The notes under the pieces are model-generated. The model had not been told where the DNA came from. It was given only the letters and a program-made list of their open reading frames with translations, and did no database searches. From Bromus sterilis (Eukaryota; Streptophyta; Magnoliopsida; Poales; Poaceae), in contig OX465598.1 in assembly GCA_950022295.1 (NCBI GenBank), positions 93,410,001-93,474,000 of the forward strand: 64,000 nt of DNA, read 5' to 3'. Numbering within the stretch: position 1 is the first letter of the stretch; each line of letters opens with the position of its first letter. This document shows positions 33,622 to 44,925 of the stretch, one piece after another. The translations under genes were made by a program, and so were the position numbers.

Positions 33622-34072
33622 CAAGTTGTCTTCCTTGTCAACATAACACTTCAAGCATAATAACACAAAGGTTTTGGCTATGTCGCTACTTTGAGAAAAA
33701 CATGCTTGTTGTTATGACCAAAGCTATACTTGCCAAGATTTAAATAAAGTTTTCGAAGCCATACCTGATATAAGGTCAATACTCCCCATAAGAATCAGCT
33801 CATAATGTCGATTGCGTGAAGAGAATACCAAGTGCAGCGAAGAAATCAATAGACTTCTCATTAATATTCCTTCATAGACGACCCCACACTCACGGATAGA
33901 AAGATCTCCACAAAAGGAGTGATAGACCTCAAAGCAACACCTATTTCATAAAGTAACTTCCCTAGACATGATACGACTCTACTTGACTCCTAAAGACAAA
34001 GATAAAGATAAAGATAGCCGGCACTCCCCCAATCTTGGAACAAGCTAAGGGGATGCCATTACCTGAGGAGTT
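33622..34072 (-). other. F 3' untranslated region, proximal part
   Basis: About 450 bp between the solo LTR and the coiled-coil ORF stop. Nothing recognisable. Confidence 0.6.
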
Positions 34073-34586
34073 TTACTCCTCATTCTTCTTCTTCTTGGGG
34101 TTGAACATGTTTTCCCTGGCGAAGCGCTTCCACGGTAAAGGTTCTCCGGTCTCGAAGGGCATCTTAGTCTCCGGGATCCTGTACTCAGTAGCCAAACCCA
34201 TGCGTGAGAACTTGAGTTCGTACTCACAGTTCTGGTTCTGTAGATCATAGATCTGTGCTTGAATCTCGTAGAGCTTTTCTTCTAGTGCGGCCAAACTTGA
34301 CAGCATCTCCTTTGTCTCCTTCTTGTGGAAAGCCTTTAACTCGTTCATCATGTCGAAGTTGTCTTCAACACTACGCTCCACCATATTCTTGTACTTGATG
34401 ACCTCTTGTTCCATCTCCTTCAGCCTCTCTTCGGTGCTGCCTTCTTCGACTAGTCCCTCGAGATCTTCCTTGTGGAGAACACCGTCCTCCACATGAAGGA
34501 CCTGGGGGTGCTTCCTCACCTCTGCGAGGTAAGGGTTGATGACGTTGACGACGAACTTGTCCTTGGGGGAACTTGGGGAAGCCATG
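34073..34586 (-). CDS. Element F extra ORF: coiled-coil protein in the env-like position
   Basis: Read on the minus strand from the ATG near 34584-34586 (MASPSSPKDKF); an upstream in-frame ATG at 34720 would add about 45 residues that include a hydrophobic stretch. The body of about 170 residues is strongly charged and helical. Heptad-like Leu/Met/Ile spacing runs from about the EGLVEEG segment through LSSLAALEEKLYEIQAQIYDL, so a long coiled coil is expected. The C-terminus is basic (RFARENMFNPKKKKNEE). No enzyme motif. It lies between integrase and 3' LTR, where Athila-lineage elements may carry an env-like or extra ORF, but I see no signal peptide or membrane anchor in the body. It is open, unlike pol. 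Confidence 0.7.
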
Positions 34587-34908
34587 GCACCTAGATCTGC
34601 TGAAAGTTTTCCTGGCAGAAACAGACCGAGAAAGAAAACACACGAAATCGCGAGATACGGTGCCGGGACTATCCGGGCAAATATATAGCAAAAATTTCTG
34701 CAACGGAAGGAATGTTTCAAGCCTAGGTGGAGTCGGAGTCGGAGTCCAGGGCACCCAGGAGGGTCCCCGGCGTGGCCATGAGGGGGGCCGCGCCAGGAGG
34801 CCTCCTGGGCCCCCTGGAGCTCCTCTCCAGCTGCACTCGGGCTTGGAATTTTCCTAATTTTGCATTTTTTTTGAAAATTAAACTTTTATTGACGTTCGCG
34901 GTGTTTTC

Positions 34909-36091
34909 TTACCATAATTCATACCTTTTCTTATTCTGCTCCTGCAGGAGTCTGAAACTGGCTGCAACATGTTCTTCGTGAGTCTTTGTATATATCATGT
35001 TTGCATCCACATTGATTGGATCAACTGCCATATAATGTTTGAGTCTTTTTCCATTCACAACTTGAGGTTTGGTGCCTTCAAAATTATTGGTCATGATTGC
35101 ACCAGACCGATATACTTCTTCGATATGAAAAGGTCCTTCCCATCTGGAAAGTAGTTTACCTGGAGAAAACCTGAATAGAGATCTAAACAACAAAAATTTA
35201 TAACCAACATTAAATTCATGTTTCAGAATTCATTTATCGTGCCACTTCTTTACCTTTTCCTTGAACATTTTAGCGCTCTCGTAAGCTTCACTCCTCCACT
35301 CATCTAGAGAAGTCAAGTTCATGAGACGCTTTTCACCAGCTAACTTTGGGTCAGCATTTAGCTCTCTGACAGCCCAGAAAGCCTTGTGCTCTAACTCTAA
35401 TGGTAAATGGCAAGCCTTGCTATAGACCATTTTATACGGAGACATCCCCATGGGGTTTTTGTAAGCAGTTCTATACGCCCACAAAGCATCTCCTAACTTC
35501 TTTGACCAATCCTTTCTAGAACTTTTTACTGTCTTCTGTAAGATCAACTTGATCTCCCTATTGGTGAGCTCAACTTGCCCACTAGTTTGAGGGTGGTACG
35601 ATGATGCAATCCTATGATTGACATCGTACTTGGCTAGAGCTTTCCTAAAAGCTCCATGCGTGAAGTGTGACCCTCCATCTGTCATGAGGTACCTTGGTAC
35701 TCCAAACCTAGGAAAAATTACATCCTTGAGCATTTTCAAAGATGTCTTGTGATCAGCACTCTCAGTGGGGATTGCTTCAACCCACTTGGTTACATAATCA
35801 AACAGCAACTAAGATGTGTGTGTACTTGTGTGAAGGAGGAAAAGGACCCATAAAATCAAAACCCCAAAAATCGAAAGGTTCGATCACTAGTGAGTAATTC
35901 ATAGGCATCTCATTTCTCCTGCTAATGTTACCAACTCTTTGAAACTTATCACAATATAGAACGTACCTTCGGGCGTCCTTAAAAAGAGTAGGCCAATAAA
36001 AACCTGATTGTAAAACTTTATGTGTGGTCCTTTCACCGGCATGATGTCCTCCATAGGGACTATCATGACATTGTCGAAGAATGTCCTGCTA
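34909..36091 (-). pseudogene. Element F integrase
   Basis: After the in-frame TAG at 36089-36091, the zinc-binding part is readable (GGHHAGERTTH), but the Cys pair is YCDKFQR, with Phe in place of the second Cys. The first catalytic Asp lies in WGFDFMGPF (about 35850). A stop plus frameshift follows near 35808. The core (35230-35808) is then open with MTDGGSHF (second Asp, about 35675) and SGQVELTNREI (Glu, about 35575). Another stop at 35230-35232 precedes a C-terminal part (35193-34909) with FSPGKLLSRWEGPF. DDE residues are present, but the protein is broken in three places. Confidence 0.85.
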
Positions 36092-37768
36092 CTCGTGCTC
36101 CGGTATACACCTTCTAACGATCCCGTCCGCACCTTCTTTGTAAAGATGTGGATCATCCCAAAAGTAGTGCCTCAAATCCGTGAAGAATTTCTTCCTCTGC
36201 TGAAATGTAAAACCTGGAGTCAAAAACTTTGCAACGATAAAATTAGCATAATCTGCAAACCAAGGGTCAGAATGAGATTGTACTTTTACAACAGCAAGGT
36301 GTTCATCTGGGAAATTATCGTTGACTGGAATAGGATCGTGCGGGATATCTTCTATCCTTGAAAGATTATCCGCCACCGTATTGTCTTCTCCTTTTCTATC
36401 GACAATCTGCAAATCAAATTCTTGAAGAAGAAGTACCCGTCTAATGAGTCTTGGTTTGGCGTCCTTTTTCTGCATAAGATACTTAATGGCAGCATGGTCA
36501 ATATGAATAATAACTTTAGAATCAACAATATACTGCCTAAACTTATCACAAGCAAACACCACTGCCAAGAATTCCTTCTCGGTAGTAGCATAATTCTTTT
36601 GAGCACTATCAAGTGTCTTGCTGGCATAGTGGATGACATTCAGCTTCTTGTCAACCCTTTGTCCTAAAACAGCTCCAATAGGAAAATCACTAGCATCACA
36701 CATAATTTCAAAGGGCAAATTCAAGTCAGGTGGTTGTACTATAGGAGCGGTTATCAAGGCTTTCTTAAGAACTTCAAAAGCTTCCTTACAATCTTCATCA
36801 AATACAAAAGGAGAATCCTTCTGGAGAAGATTGGTAAGGGGTCTCGAGGTCTTAGAAAAGTCCTTGATAAATCTTCTATAGAAACCAGCATGACCTAGAA
36901 AACTACGAATACCTTTGATGTCCCTTGGATAGGGCATCCTTTCAATAGCTTCAATTTTTGCCTTGTCCACTTCAATTCCCCTTTCGGAAATCTTGTGTCC
37001 AAGAACTATCCCTTTGTTAACCATGAAATGGCACTTCTCCCAATTGAGCACCAAATTCGTTTCTTCACATCTCTGCAAAACTTTATTAAGATTGTGGAGA
37101 CAGTGGTCAAAGGAGTTTCCATAGACGGAAAAGTCGTCCATGAAAACTTCTACAATCTCCTCACAGAAACCATGAAATATTGCAGACATACACCTCTGAA
37201 AAGTAGCAGGTGCATTTCACAAACCAAAAGGCATACGCCTATAAGCATAAGTACCGTAAGGACACGTAAAGGTGGTCTTCTCTTGATCCGCGGTGTTAAC
37301 GTGAATCTGGGAGAAGCCAGAATACCCATCAAGATAGCAGAAGTGGGTGTTTTTAGACAGCCGCTCGAGCATCTGATCAATATAGGGCAGAGGATAGTGG
37401 TCCTTCCTGGTGGCCTTGTTCAACTTCCTGAAATCAATACACATTCTATATCCAATAATAGTCCTCTGAGGTATTAGTTCATTTTTATCATTAGGAACAC
37501 CAGTCATACCTCCTTTCTTAGGAACACAATGAACGGGACTTACCCACTTACTATCAGCTATAGGATAGATGATACACGCGGCTAGAAGTTTGAGAATCTC
37601 CGTCCTAACCACGTCCTTCATCCTTGGGTTCAACTGTCGTTGATGATCAACAACTGGTTTAGCATCGGGCTCGAGATTGATAGTATGTTGGCAAATGGAT
37701 GGACTAATACCCTTGAGATCATCAAGAGTATAGCCAATAGCACCTCGGTGTCTGTGGAGTGTCTCCAA
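36089..37768 (-). pseudogene. Element F reverse transcriptase and RNase H
   Basis: One frame on the minus strand from about 37768 to the TAG at 36089-36091, with one internal TGA at 37217-37219 directly after RRMPFGL, where related elements have Cys (TGC/TGT). Conserved blocks: YPIADSKWVSPVHCVPKK (about 37560), RMCIDFRKLN (about 37440), HYPLPYIDQML (about 37400), and the catalytic box EVFMDDFSVYG intact near 37140. RNase H follows, with CDASDFPIGAVLGQR (about 36690), ATTEKEFLAVVFA (about 36580) and a closing VADNLSRIE (about 36365). Confidence 0.9.
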
Positions 37769-37829
37769 TAATCGCTCTTATTCATACCTTGAAAGGTTAG
37801 AATTGATAATAACAGGATATACTTTCTTT

Positions 37830-38732
37830 TCATCTAAATAAGCATACTTGAGCATATCGTGGTAGTGGTTTAAGATCAAACACCGGGTCTTCTTTTGGTT
37901 GCGAGAGGATTCCTAAAGGTTCAACCGGGAGGTTGTGCTTCAGGATAGGAGTTTTTCTTAAAAATATGTCTTCTAATTCATCCCTCTCCTGCATATGTAT
38001 GTCATTCTCGTGGTCTTCCATAAATTGCTGCAAAGTATCATCAGGAGGAATAGCAATAGAAGCAATTTCTTCAATAATTTTGTCATTACTTGACAAGTCA
38101 GTACCACGAGGCTGCTTAGAAAACTTAGAAAAATTAAATTCATACGGCTCACCGTTGAATTCAACAGAAACTTTACCTTTCTTGCAATCTATTATAGCTC
38201 CGCAAGTGCTGAGGAAGGGCCTACCAAAGATAATAGGGCAAAAAATATCTTGCACTGAACCAAGTACAAGAAAGTCAGTAGGATATTTTACCTTCCCGCA
38301 GAGTACTTCAACATCTCTCACAATCCCAACTGGAGAGATTGTTTGTTTATTTGAAAGATGAATCGTGACATCATTGTCCTCGATCTCACACGGCTTAATC
38401 TCGTGCATGATCTCTTGATAAAGTGTGAAGGGAATAGCGCTGGCGCTAGATCCCAAATCACATAGCCCATAGTAAATTTGATCTCCTATTTTGACAGATA
38501 CAACTGGTGTACCTGGAATTGGGCCTTTGTTCTTGGCTGTGACAATGTTAGTGGAATTAGCACAAAAACTAATAGTGGATTCTTCAATATCACTGGTTAC
38601 CAGATCCTTGACCATTGCAACTTGAGGCTTGACCTTGATCATGTCCTCAGGTTCGTCAGTGGTCCTTCCGTTTTTTTTAGAATACCTGTAACAAAAGAGT
38701 GCTCCTCTATCCTTGAGGGATAAGGAGGCTGT
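37830..38732 (-). pseudogene. Element F gag C-terminal end and protease
   Basis: Open on the minus strand from the W-main insertion (38732) to 37830. YGLCDLGSSASAIPF near 38460 is the retropepsin active site (DLG type). FCPIIFGRPFLST near 38230 is the second block. The frame shifts to that of the reverse transcriptase near 37770-37830. Its upstream half lies at 55095 on the far side of W-main. Confidence 0.85.
38728..38732 (+). repeat. Left TSD of W-main
   Basis: GCTGT, identical to 55090-55094. Confidence 0.9.
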
Positions 38733-40341
38733 TGAAACGTCCAAAACGTATCTATAATTTCTGCTTGCTCCATGCATGTTTTGTGTGATATTGCTATGAT
38801 CTAGATACACTTTCATACATTTTTTATCATATTTGGACTAACCTATTAACTCAGTGCACCCCAGTGCCAGTTCCTGTTTTCTGCTGTTTTTATATTTCAG
38901 TTTTCCCCCATATAAAAAATGCCAGAAAAATTCCGGCAAAAATACAGAAAAAATCAGCGTACAGGAAGCTTTCAGAAGAGCCCCGGAGGGGCCAGAGGGG
39001 GGCCAGGCGGCCACCCGGCGCGGCCCCACCCCTGGCCGCGCCAGGGGGGCGCCTGGGGCCCCTGGCCCACCTCTGGCTGCCCCTTTCTCCTATTTATCCC
39101 CCGTCATGGGAAAACTCCAGAAGAGGAACCCTATTCCGCGAACTCGCCTCTGTTCCGCCGCCGCCGCGCTTCCAAGATCGGGAGCACTAGAAGACCTCTT
39201 CCCGGCACCCTGCCGGAGGGAGGATTGACCTCCGGGAGTCTCCTCTCCACCATGGATGCTCCCCGGATGTCTCGTGAGTAGTTTTCCTTGGACCATGGGT
39301 CCGTGATGAGTAGCTATGTGATGTTCTTCTCCCCTCTTTGATCTTCATTGTTTAGACCTCGTGAGCTGCCCTACATGATCGAGGCACCTTTGTAATATTT
39401 CTGCTATTGCTATGTTGAGTTTGATCGGATCTGATGGATTATGAGATTATGTTTAGATTGTGATAGAGTAATATATTTGGTTTTTATCTCTTATATTTTT
39501 GTTCCTAAGTAATTCTTTCATGTTCTCCGTTGCTGTTTATTGCTTTGGCCAAGTAGTAGGTAGTGACTCCAAGAGGGAGCGTTGTGCTAGATTGTGGGTT
39601 CATGCCTCCCTGATGACACGCTTGACTGACAGAAACATGAGTCTAGGGGATGTGCTGTTTCCACAAGGGGGAAAACAAATGTGCTTGTAACCGCGGTTAC
39701 AAGGATTGTTTACTTTACGCAAAGTTCTTTTTAATGCAGTTGTCTGTTGCTTTGGGTTTACACTTTGGGTGGGGCTCGCAACTTAATACCAGCGAGATGT
39801 TCTGGATAGATATCTCAAGGTGGATGATTAGTAGTAGATGCAGATGGATTTCGGTCTACTTACTTTGGCGTACTGCCCGTGCTTTTGAACCTCTTCCTTT
39901 CTTTTGTAGCATAGTTAGCATTGCGGTGCGTTCATAATCCTGTCAATTGCCTTTCTGTAATTTGTTTACCTCGCATAGCAATTTTATCGTCTTTTAGGAG
40001 AGATACATCACTAGCGAACATCACGTATTCCGGCCCATATCCTTATCACTGTTTCCACTCTACATTTACTTTACCGCTTTTATTTGCTATCATTATCCCT
40101 TGCGTTTTATCCTTTGTAAACAACAAGACCGGAGAGATTGACAACCTCTCTGAACTTCGTTGGGACCAAAGTTATCTGTGTCTGTGTGCAGGTCCGCGTC
40201 AGTTGCGCCGCTGACACCTAATTATCATCTCTGGAGTCCTGCTGGAGACAAACCTTGGTATCTTCACTGAGGGAAAACTGCTGCTGCACTACATCTCAAC
40301 CTTACACTTGGGGAAACCAACGATGGGGCAAGAAGCCATCA
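38733..40341 (+). repeat. 5' LTR of W-main
   Basis: 1609 bp, ending AGAAGCCATCA. Very similar to the W1 and W2 LTRs. Confidence 0.92.
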
Positions 40342-40352
40342 AGCAAGTTTTC

Positions 40353-40370
40353 TGGTGCCGTTGCCTGGGA
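40353..40370 (+). promoter_or_regulatory. Primer-binding site of W-main
   Basis: TGGTGCCGTTGCCTGGGA, 11 bases after the LTR. It differs from W1 at two positions. Confidence 0.8.
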
Positions 40371-40539
40371 ATCCGAGTGCTAACATAGGGGAGTTTCACA
40401 CTACCCTTTACCTTTGTTTTTTTTAGTCTTGTTAGTTTACCTTTCAGTTTTTATCTTTGTGTCCTTTATCAAAAATCAAAAAAATATAGTATGTCTAGTT
40501 CCTTACTTGCCAATCAATGTCTAACTTATTTTAAACTAG

Positions 40540-41766
40540 ATCTTATTGGCATGGAGGATTCACCGAGGATCAACAAGAATATTACAAGGAATACCGCATG
40601 TCTCAAAAGGGGATACACTTATGGAGACTCATACATCAATCGTATGAGTATGCTAAAAACTTGTGCTCAATATATAATATATCTTTCTGCAGGGATGAAT
40701 CTTGTTGCTTTATGAGGCACAAACACCTTGCTTTCCAATGTGAGTACAACGATGATGAAACCTTAGCTTCTTATGCTAAGAGGAACTATGATTTTTATGA
40801 TGCAGAGCCAATAGAAGAATTTGTTGCTTATAAGGGTGCCTATGAAATTACTTCTCTTCTTACAAATAAGAATCATGCCCCTTACAAATCTGAGAGTCTT
40901 GCTATACTTAACTATTGTTTGGAAAATTATGATGCAAATTATTATATTACTGATCATCTTGAGAGAATCTCTCCCCCAAAGGAAGAGACTAATATATTGC
41001 AGGACTCTATGAAAGAAGAAATTGATGAAACCAAAAGCTCCTTGGATGAAAAAGAGGAGGATAGTGACGAACAAAAGAGGAAGAATGGAGCCATCCATGT
41101 CTACCTTATAATGAGAGTAACTCTTTGAATCTTACCTTATATGAGTGTTATGATCCTATGGATTCTTTTGAAATATCCCTTTTTGATGAAGTTGATGCCT
41201 TCTTTGCTTATGGCCATGATGCCACTATGGATGATGCTTACGGAGATGAACTTTCTATAGTTCCTCATGTTAAGCATGACATTGTTGATATTGCACGCAC
41301 ACTTGATTTTCTTATTATCCTTTTTAAATCTCCGAATATTCCGGAGAGTTTTGTCCTTATTAAACGTCAATGTGACGGGTTGCATTTATCTTATGATCCT
41401 AAAGACCTTGTTGAAAACTATACACGTGTGCTTGTAGGTCATGAACAATATGATTTATGTGATAGTTATATTCTTGATGTTGTCCATGATACTACTGAAA
41501 ATTACTTTGAGAGAGGAAATTTTGGCTATAGAAACTTCCATGTTACAAAAACACCTCTCTCTAAGTTGAAACTTTTGAAGTTGTTCTTGTTCCACCTTCC
41601 TGTGCATGTCACTTTGTTCTTCTTTGATTTATTTTATTACAAGATGCCTATGCATAGGAAGTGGGTTAGGCTTAAATGTGTTTCATATTTGCTTCTTGAT
41701 GCTCTCTTTTTCTTCAAAATTCTTATTCTTGTGAGAGCATCTTCTATAATCTTTAAGCCTAGCTAA
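40540..41766 (+). pseudogene. W-main ORF: acidic protein with hydrophobic C-terminal segments
   Basis: Readable from about 40540 (frame containing EDQQEYYKEYRMSQKG), open to 41128. It then shifts one frame near 41095 and continues open to the TAG... TAA-type stop at 41764-41766, about 400 residues in all. The first part is acidic and Tyr-rich with several Cys (CSIYNISFC...CCFMRHKH...FQC). The middle repeats LYECYDPMDSFEISLFDEVDAFF-like acidic text. The end holds two hydrophobic stretches (KLFLFHLPVHVTLFFFDLFYY and LLLDALFFFKILILV) around a basic linker, like two membrane segments. No gag, pol or known domain is seen. The true N-terminus is unclear. An env-like origin is possible but unproven. 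Confidence 0.6.
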
Positions 41767-42383
41767 TGGCTTTAAAGAAGCGCTTTCGGGAGGCAGCCCG
41801 CAACGAATTTAGGTTTTTCTTTTTGCTTTTGTTGTGTCTTGATGTTTTTTACTACTGTAGCAACATCATTGTATCTTTATTTTTCAGCTTTGTGCCAAGT
41901 TATAGCCTCTTATGATAAGGGAATCAAAAGTTGTGACATGCTGTCCAGAAAACAGATTCTATCCCTTGACAGAAAAATTCGAATCAAATCACCAGATCAT
42001 CTATTTGATCTGAATTTTTTTGACAGCATGCTCTATACAATTATGAAACTTCCGTATGTTCTGAGTTTTTTGATTTGAGTTGCATAAGTGCCCCTAAAAA
42101 TTTCTTTACTACCTGCTGTTCTGTTTTTCATAGATTCTGCCACGTTTTGTCTCTCCTAACTTTTGCAAACCTTAAGCTTGCTTTTTCTTTGCAAAAACTT
42201 TTTGGCACTCTTGAGAAACAGTAGTTCTTCAAGAATATCTTTATATCCAGTGTGAGAAAAATTATTTATTAAGGGTACTAACCTCTCTAATCAGCTTATG
42301 ATGAGTTATGTATGAAGGGAGTTTTCAAGTGTGCGACGTAAGATGATGAAAGAAGATCCAGGAGTGTCAAGCGCTCAAGCTTG

Positions 42384-42463
42384 GGGATGCCCCCATGCAT
42401 CCCCAATAAATATTGAAGGAGACTCAAGCGTCTAAGCTTGGGGATGCCCCCGTGCATCCCCTT
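42384..42463 (+). repeat. Paired GGGGATGC/GCATCCCC hairpins in W-main
   Basis: Two copies of a 22-bp inverted repeat, 8-bp arms with a CCCCAT or CCCCGT loop, each preceded by AAGCTT. Matches the pair in W1. Confidence 0.8.
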
Positions 42464-43639
42464 CTCCATCAACAAATCATCAGTTCGTCCTTCGTCTCAC
42501 TATATTTTTATCACTTCATGCGTTATGTGCTATGCTTGGAGCGTCTCGCTCTTAGGTTTTATTTTTAGTTTTCTTTAGCTTTGCTTGCTGTTCATAACAA
42601 GTTAGATCCTTTCTTACTTTGTGTGGGAGAGAAACACGCTCCACCTTCAAAATTTAGAACACATCATAGGATTTTTCCTGCTTATCTTTTTGCTGTTGTG
42701 TGTTCTTTATCTTTCCATAGCTACTGCCATGTTTAGTCTTACTCTTAGTTTTTCTTTAGAAAAAGCCTTGGCTTTTTTTTAGTTTGTTACTCGAACTCTT
42801 TTTAGTTTTCATGTTTATCTTGTTAAAGAGAGTTGGTTGTTGCACTGAGTAGTGTCTTGTTTTGAGAAATAGGTGATTGAGGTTGCTATTTAATTCTAGT
42901 AGTAACTTGCAATAGTTTTGAGGTATTGATGTGAGTAATGTTTGAACTTTTGGTGTCAATAGCTCTAGCCTATTAGTGATAGGTGTCGTATTTTGGGCAA
43001 TCCGTGTGTATTTTCAAAACCTACAAAACTAGTTGAGAACTCTAGCTACTAGATGGATCACTAATCTTTGGAGGGATCGAATATCAGAGAACACTCACGT
43101 ACCATGAGTCGAGGATGCGCAAGGATAACCAAACCCCCATACACTCCTCCTCGGGGGTACTTGTCTCTTTGTGAACCTCCTTATTAGATTGAGAGTTACC
43201 GATAATAAGTGTATGAGTTCTTCGGACTAATGTAAGTATTGAGAGTTGACACTTCCACCTTCCCATATTTTGCTAGCCTCTCCCGTTCCGTGCATTGCCT
43301 TCTTCTCATTCCGAGAGGTCGTATCCACCTTCGCCGGTACATCCAAACCCTTGGCATGATACACTCTGTCATCATAAGCCTCCTTATATCTTTCCTCAAA
43401 ACAGCCACCATACCTACCTATCAAGGCATTTCCATAGACTTTCCGAGTTATATTGCCATGCAACTTCCACCTCTTCATGACTTGATCTTCATGTCATACA
43501 TGTTCTTGCTACACTGGCAGCGACATACATTGCATACATCATGTTAGTTACATCTTCTTTATGCTTTTGAGTACCTTGTAAAGTGTGAAAGATCTCCTTT
43601 ACCTTCTTGTAAAATAGAGTGTTGCCCTTAAGTGAGGAA

Positions 43640-43685
43640 AAGATCCCAAAGTGGACACATCAAAAGATCCCAAAGAGGACAACCG
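43640..43685 (+). repeat. Minisatellite, two units, in W-main
   Basis: Two about 24-bp units of the AAAAGATCCCAAAGTGGACA type. The matching place in W3 has three units. Confidence 0.65.
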
Positions 43686-44579
43686 AGAGTTAAAAAGAAA
43701 GAGCCATTGAGGCCACAAAAAAATACAAAAAAAATAGAAAAAAGAGAAAAATAAATAAAAAGAGAGAAAGGGGCAACACTACTATCCTTTTGAGAGATCC
43801 ACACTAGTATTCCCTTTATATCCTTGTACTCCATAGAGATGATCATCATGCATATAGCTATGTGGGGACCTTCACACTTTAGAACTAGGCTTTCATATTC
43901 CAAGGATGAGCCTCCTCAAACGAGCTCTAGGTCTTCATGAGCAAGCAAGTTAGATGCACCCCCACTAGTTCCATTGGAGAGCTTCCTAGCTCGTATGTGC
44001 ATCCGTTGCATAGCAATCCCTACTCCTCACATCATATCTATCATTTGGCATCTCTTGCCTATGATTGTCCTCATTGATGTGAGCCTTTCTCATCCTCTTT
44101 GTCTTCCTCCTCCACCATATTCTCACTTTGCCATCCTAAGTGTTAACTCTTGTGCTTACGCTCATCCATTGCATGAGTGCTCAAAATATCGAAAAGGAGT
44201 GGATCAAATTGACTTGTACCTGGCTAGTGGTCTGGGGACGAGTCAAGATAAGATTCCAAAGAATACCAAGTGTGAAACTTTAGTAGATTGAGTTCTCAAC
44301 ACAAAAATACTTTTTCTCGTATTCCCTATCCCCTTTCTTGCACGCAAACACCATTTGGAGACATTCGAGTCATGGACAGGGAGAGCTCTTGCACCTAATG
44401 TTCTTTTGTTACTTGTTTCAATGCTAATATAGACTCTTGGATTATGACTTGATTTGAATCTCTAACCATGTTTGCTTTACTTTTCAAAGTTCTTATATGG
44501 TTGCTAGCATGTCACCACAGAAATTATGTTGTTATCATTTACCTACTCGAGGACGAGCAGGAATTAAGCTTGGGGATGT

Positions 44580-44925
44580 TGATACGTCCAAAACGTATCT
44601 ATAATTTCTGCTAGCTCCATGCATGTTTTGTGTGATATTTCTATGATCTAGATACACTTTCATACATTTTTTATCATATTTTGACTAACCTATTAACTCA
44701 GTGCACCCCAGTGCCAGTTCCTGTTTTCTGCTGTTTTTCTATTTCAGTTTCCCCCATATAAAAAATGCCAGAAAAATTCCGGGAAAAATACAGAAAAAAT
44801 CAGCATACAGGAAGCTTCCAGAAGAGCCCCGGAGGGGCCAGAGGGGGTCCAAGGGGGGGCAGGCGGCCACCCGGCGCGGCCCCACCCCTGGCCGCGCCAG
44901 GGGGGCGCCTGGGGCCCCTGGCCCA
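44580..44925 (+). repeat. 3' LTR of W-main, first part
   Basis: TGATACGTCC onward, aligned with 38733 onward. Cut at GCCCA (44921-44925) by X. Confidence 0.92.

Larger units (their letters stand above)
41767..44579 (+). other. W-main 3' module
   Basis: 2.8 kb without a supported gene. The first about 970 bp are shared with W1 (block after the ORF stop, hairpins). From 42734 on, the stretch is shared with W3 (62052-64000, reversed) but absent from W1. The end GAATTAAGCTTGGGGATGT before 44580 is the likely polypurine tract. Confidence 0.7.
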
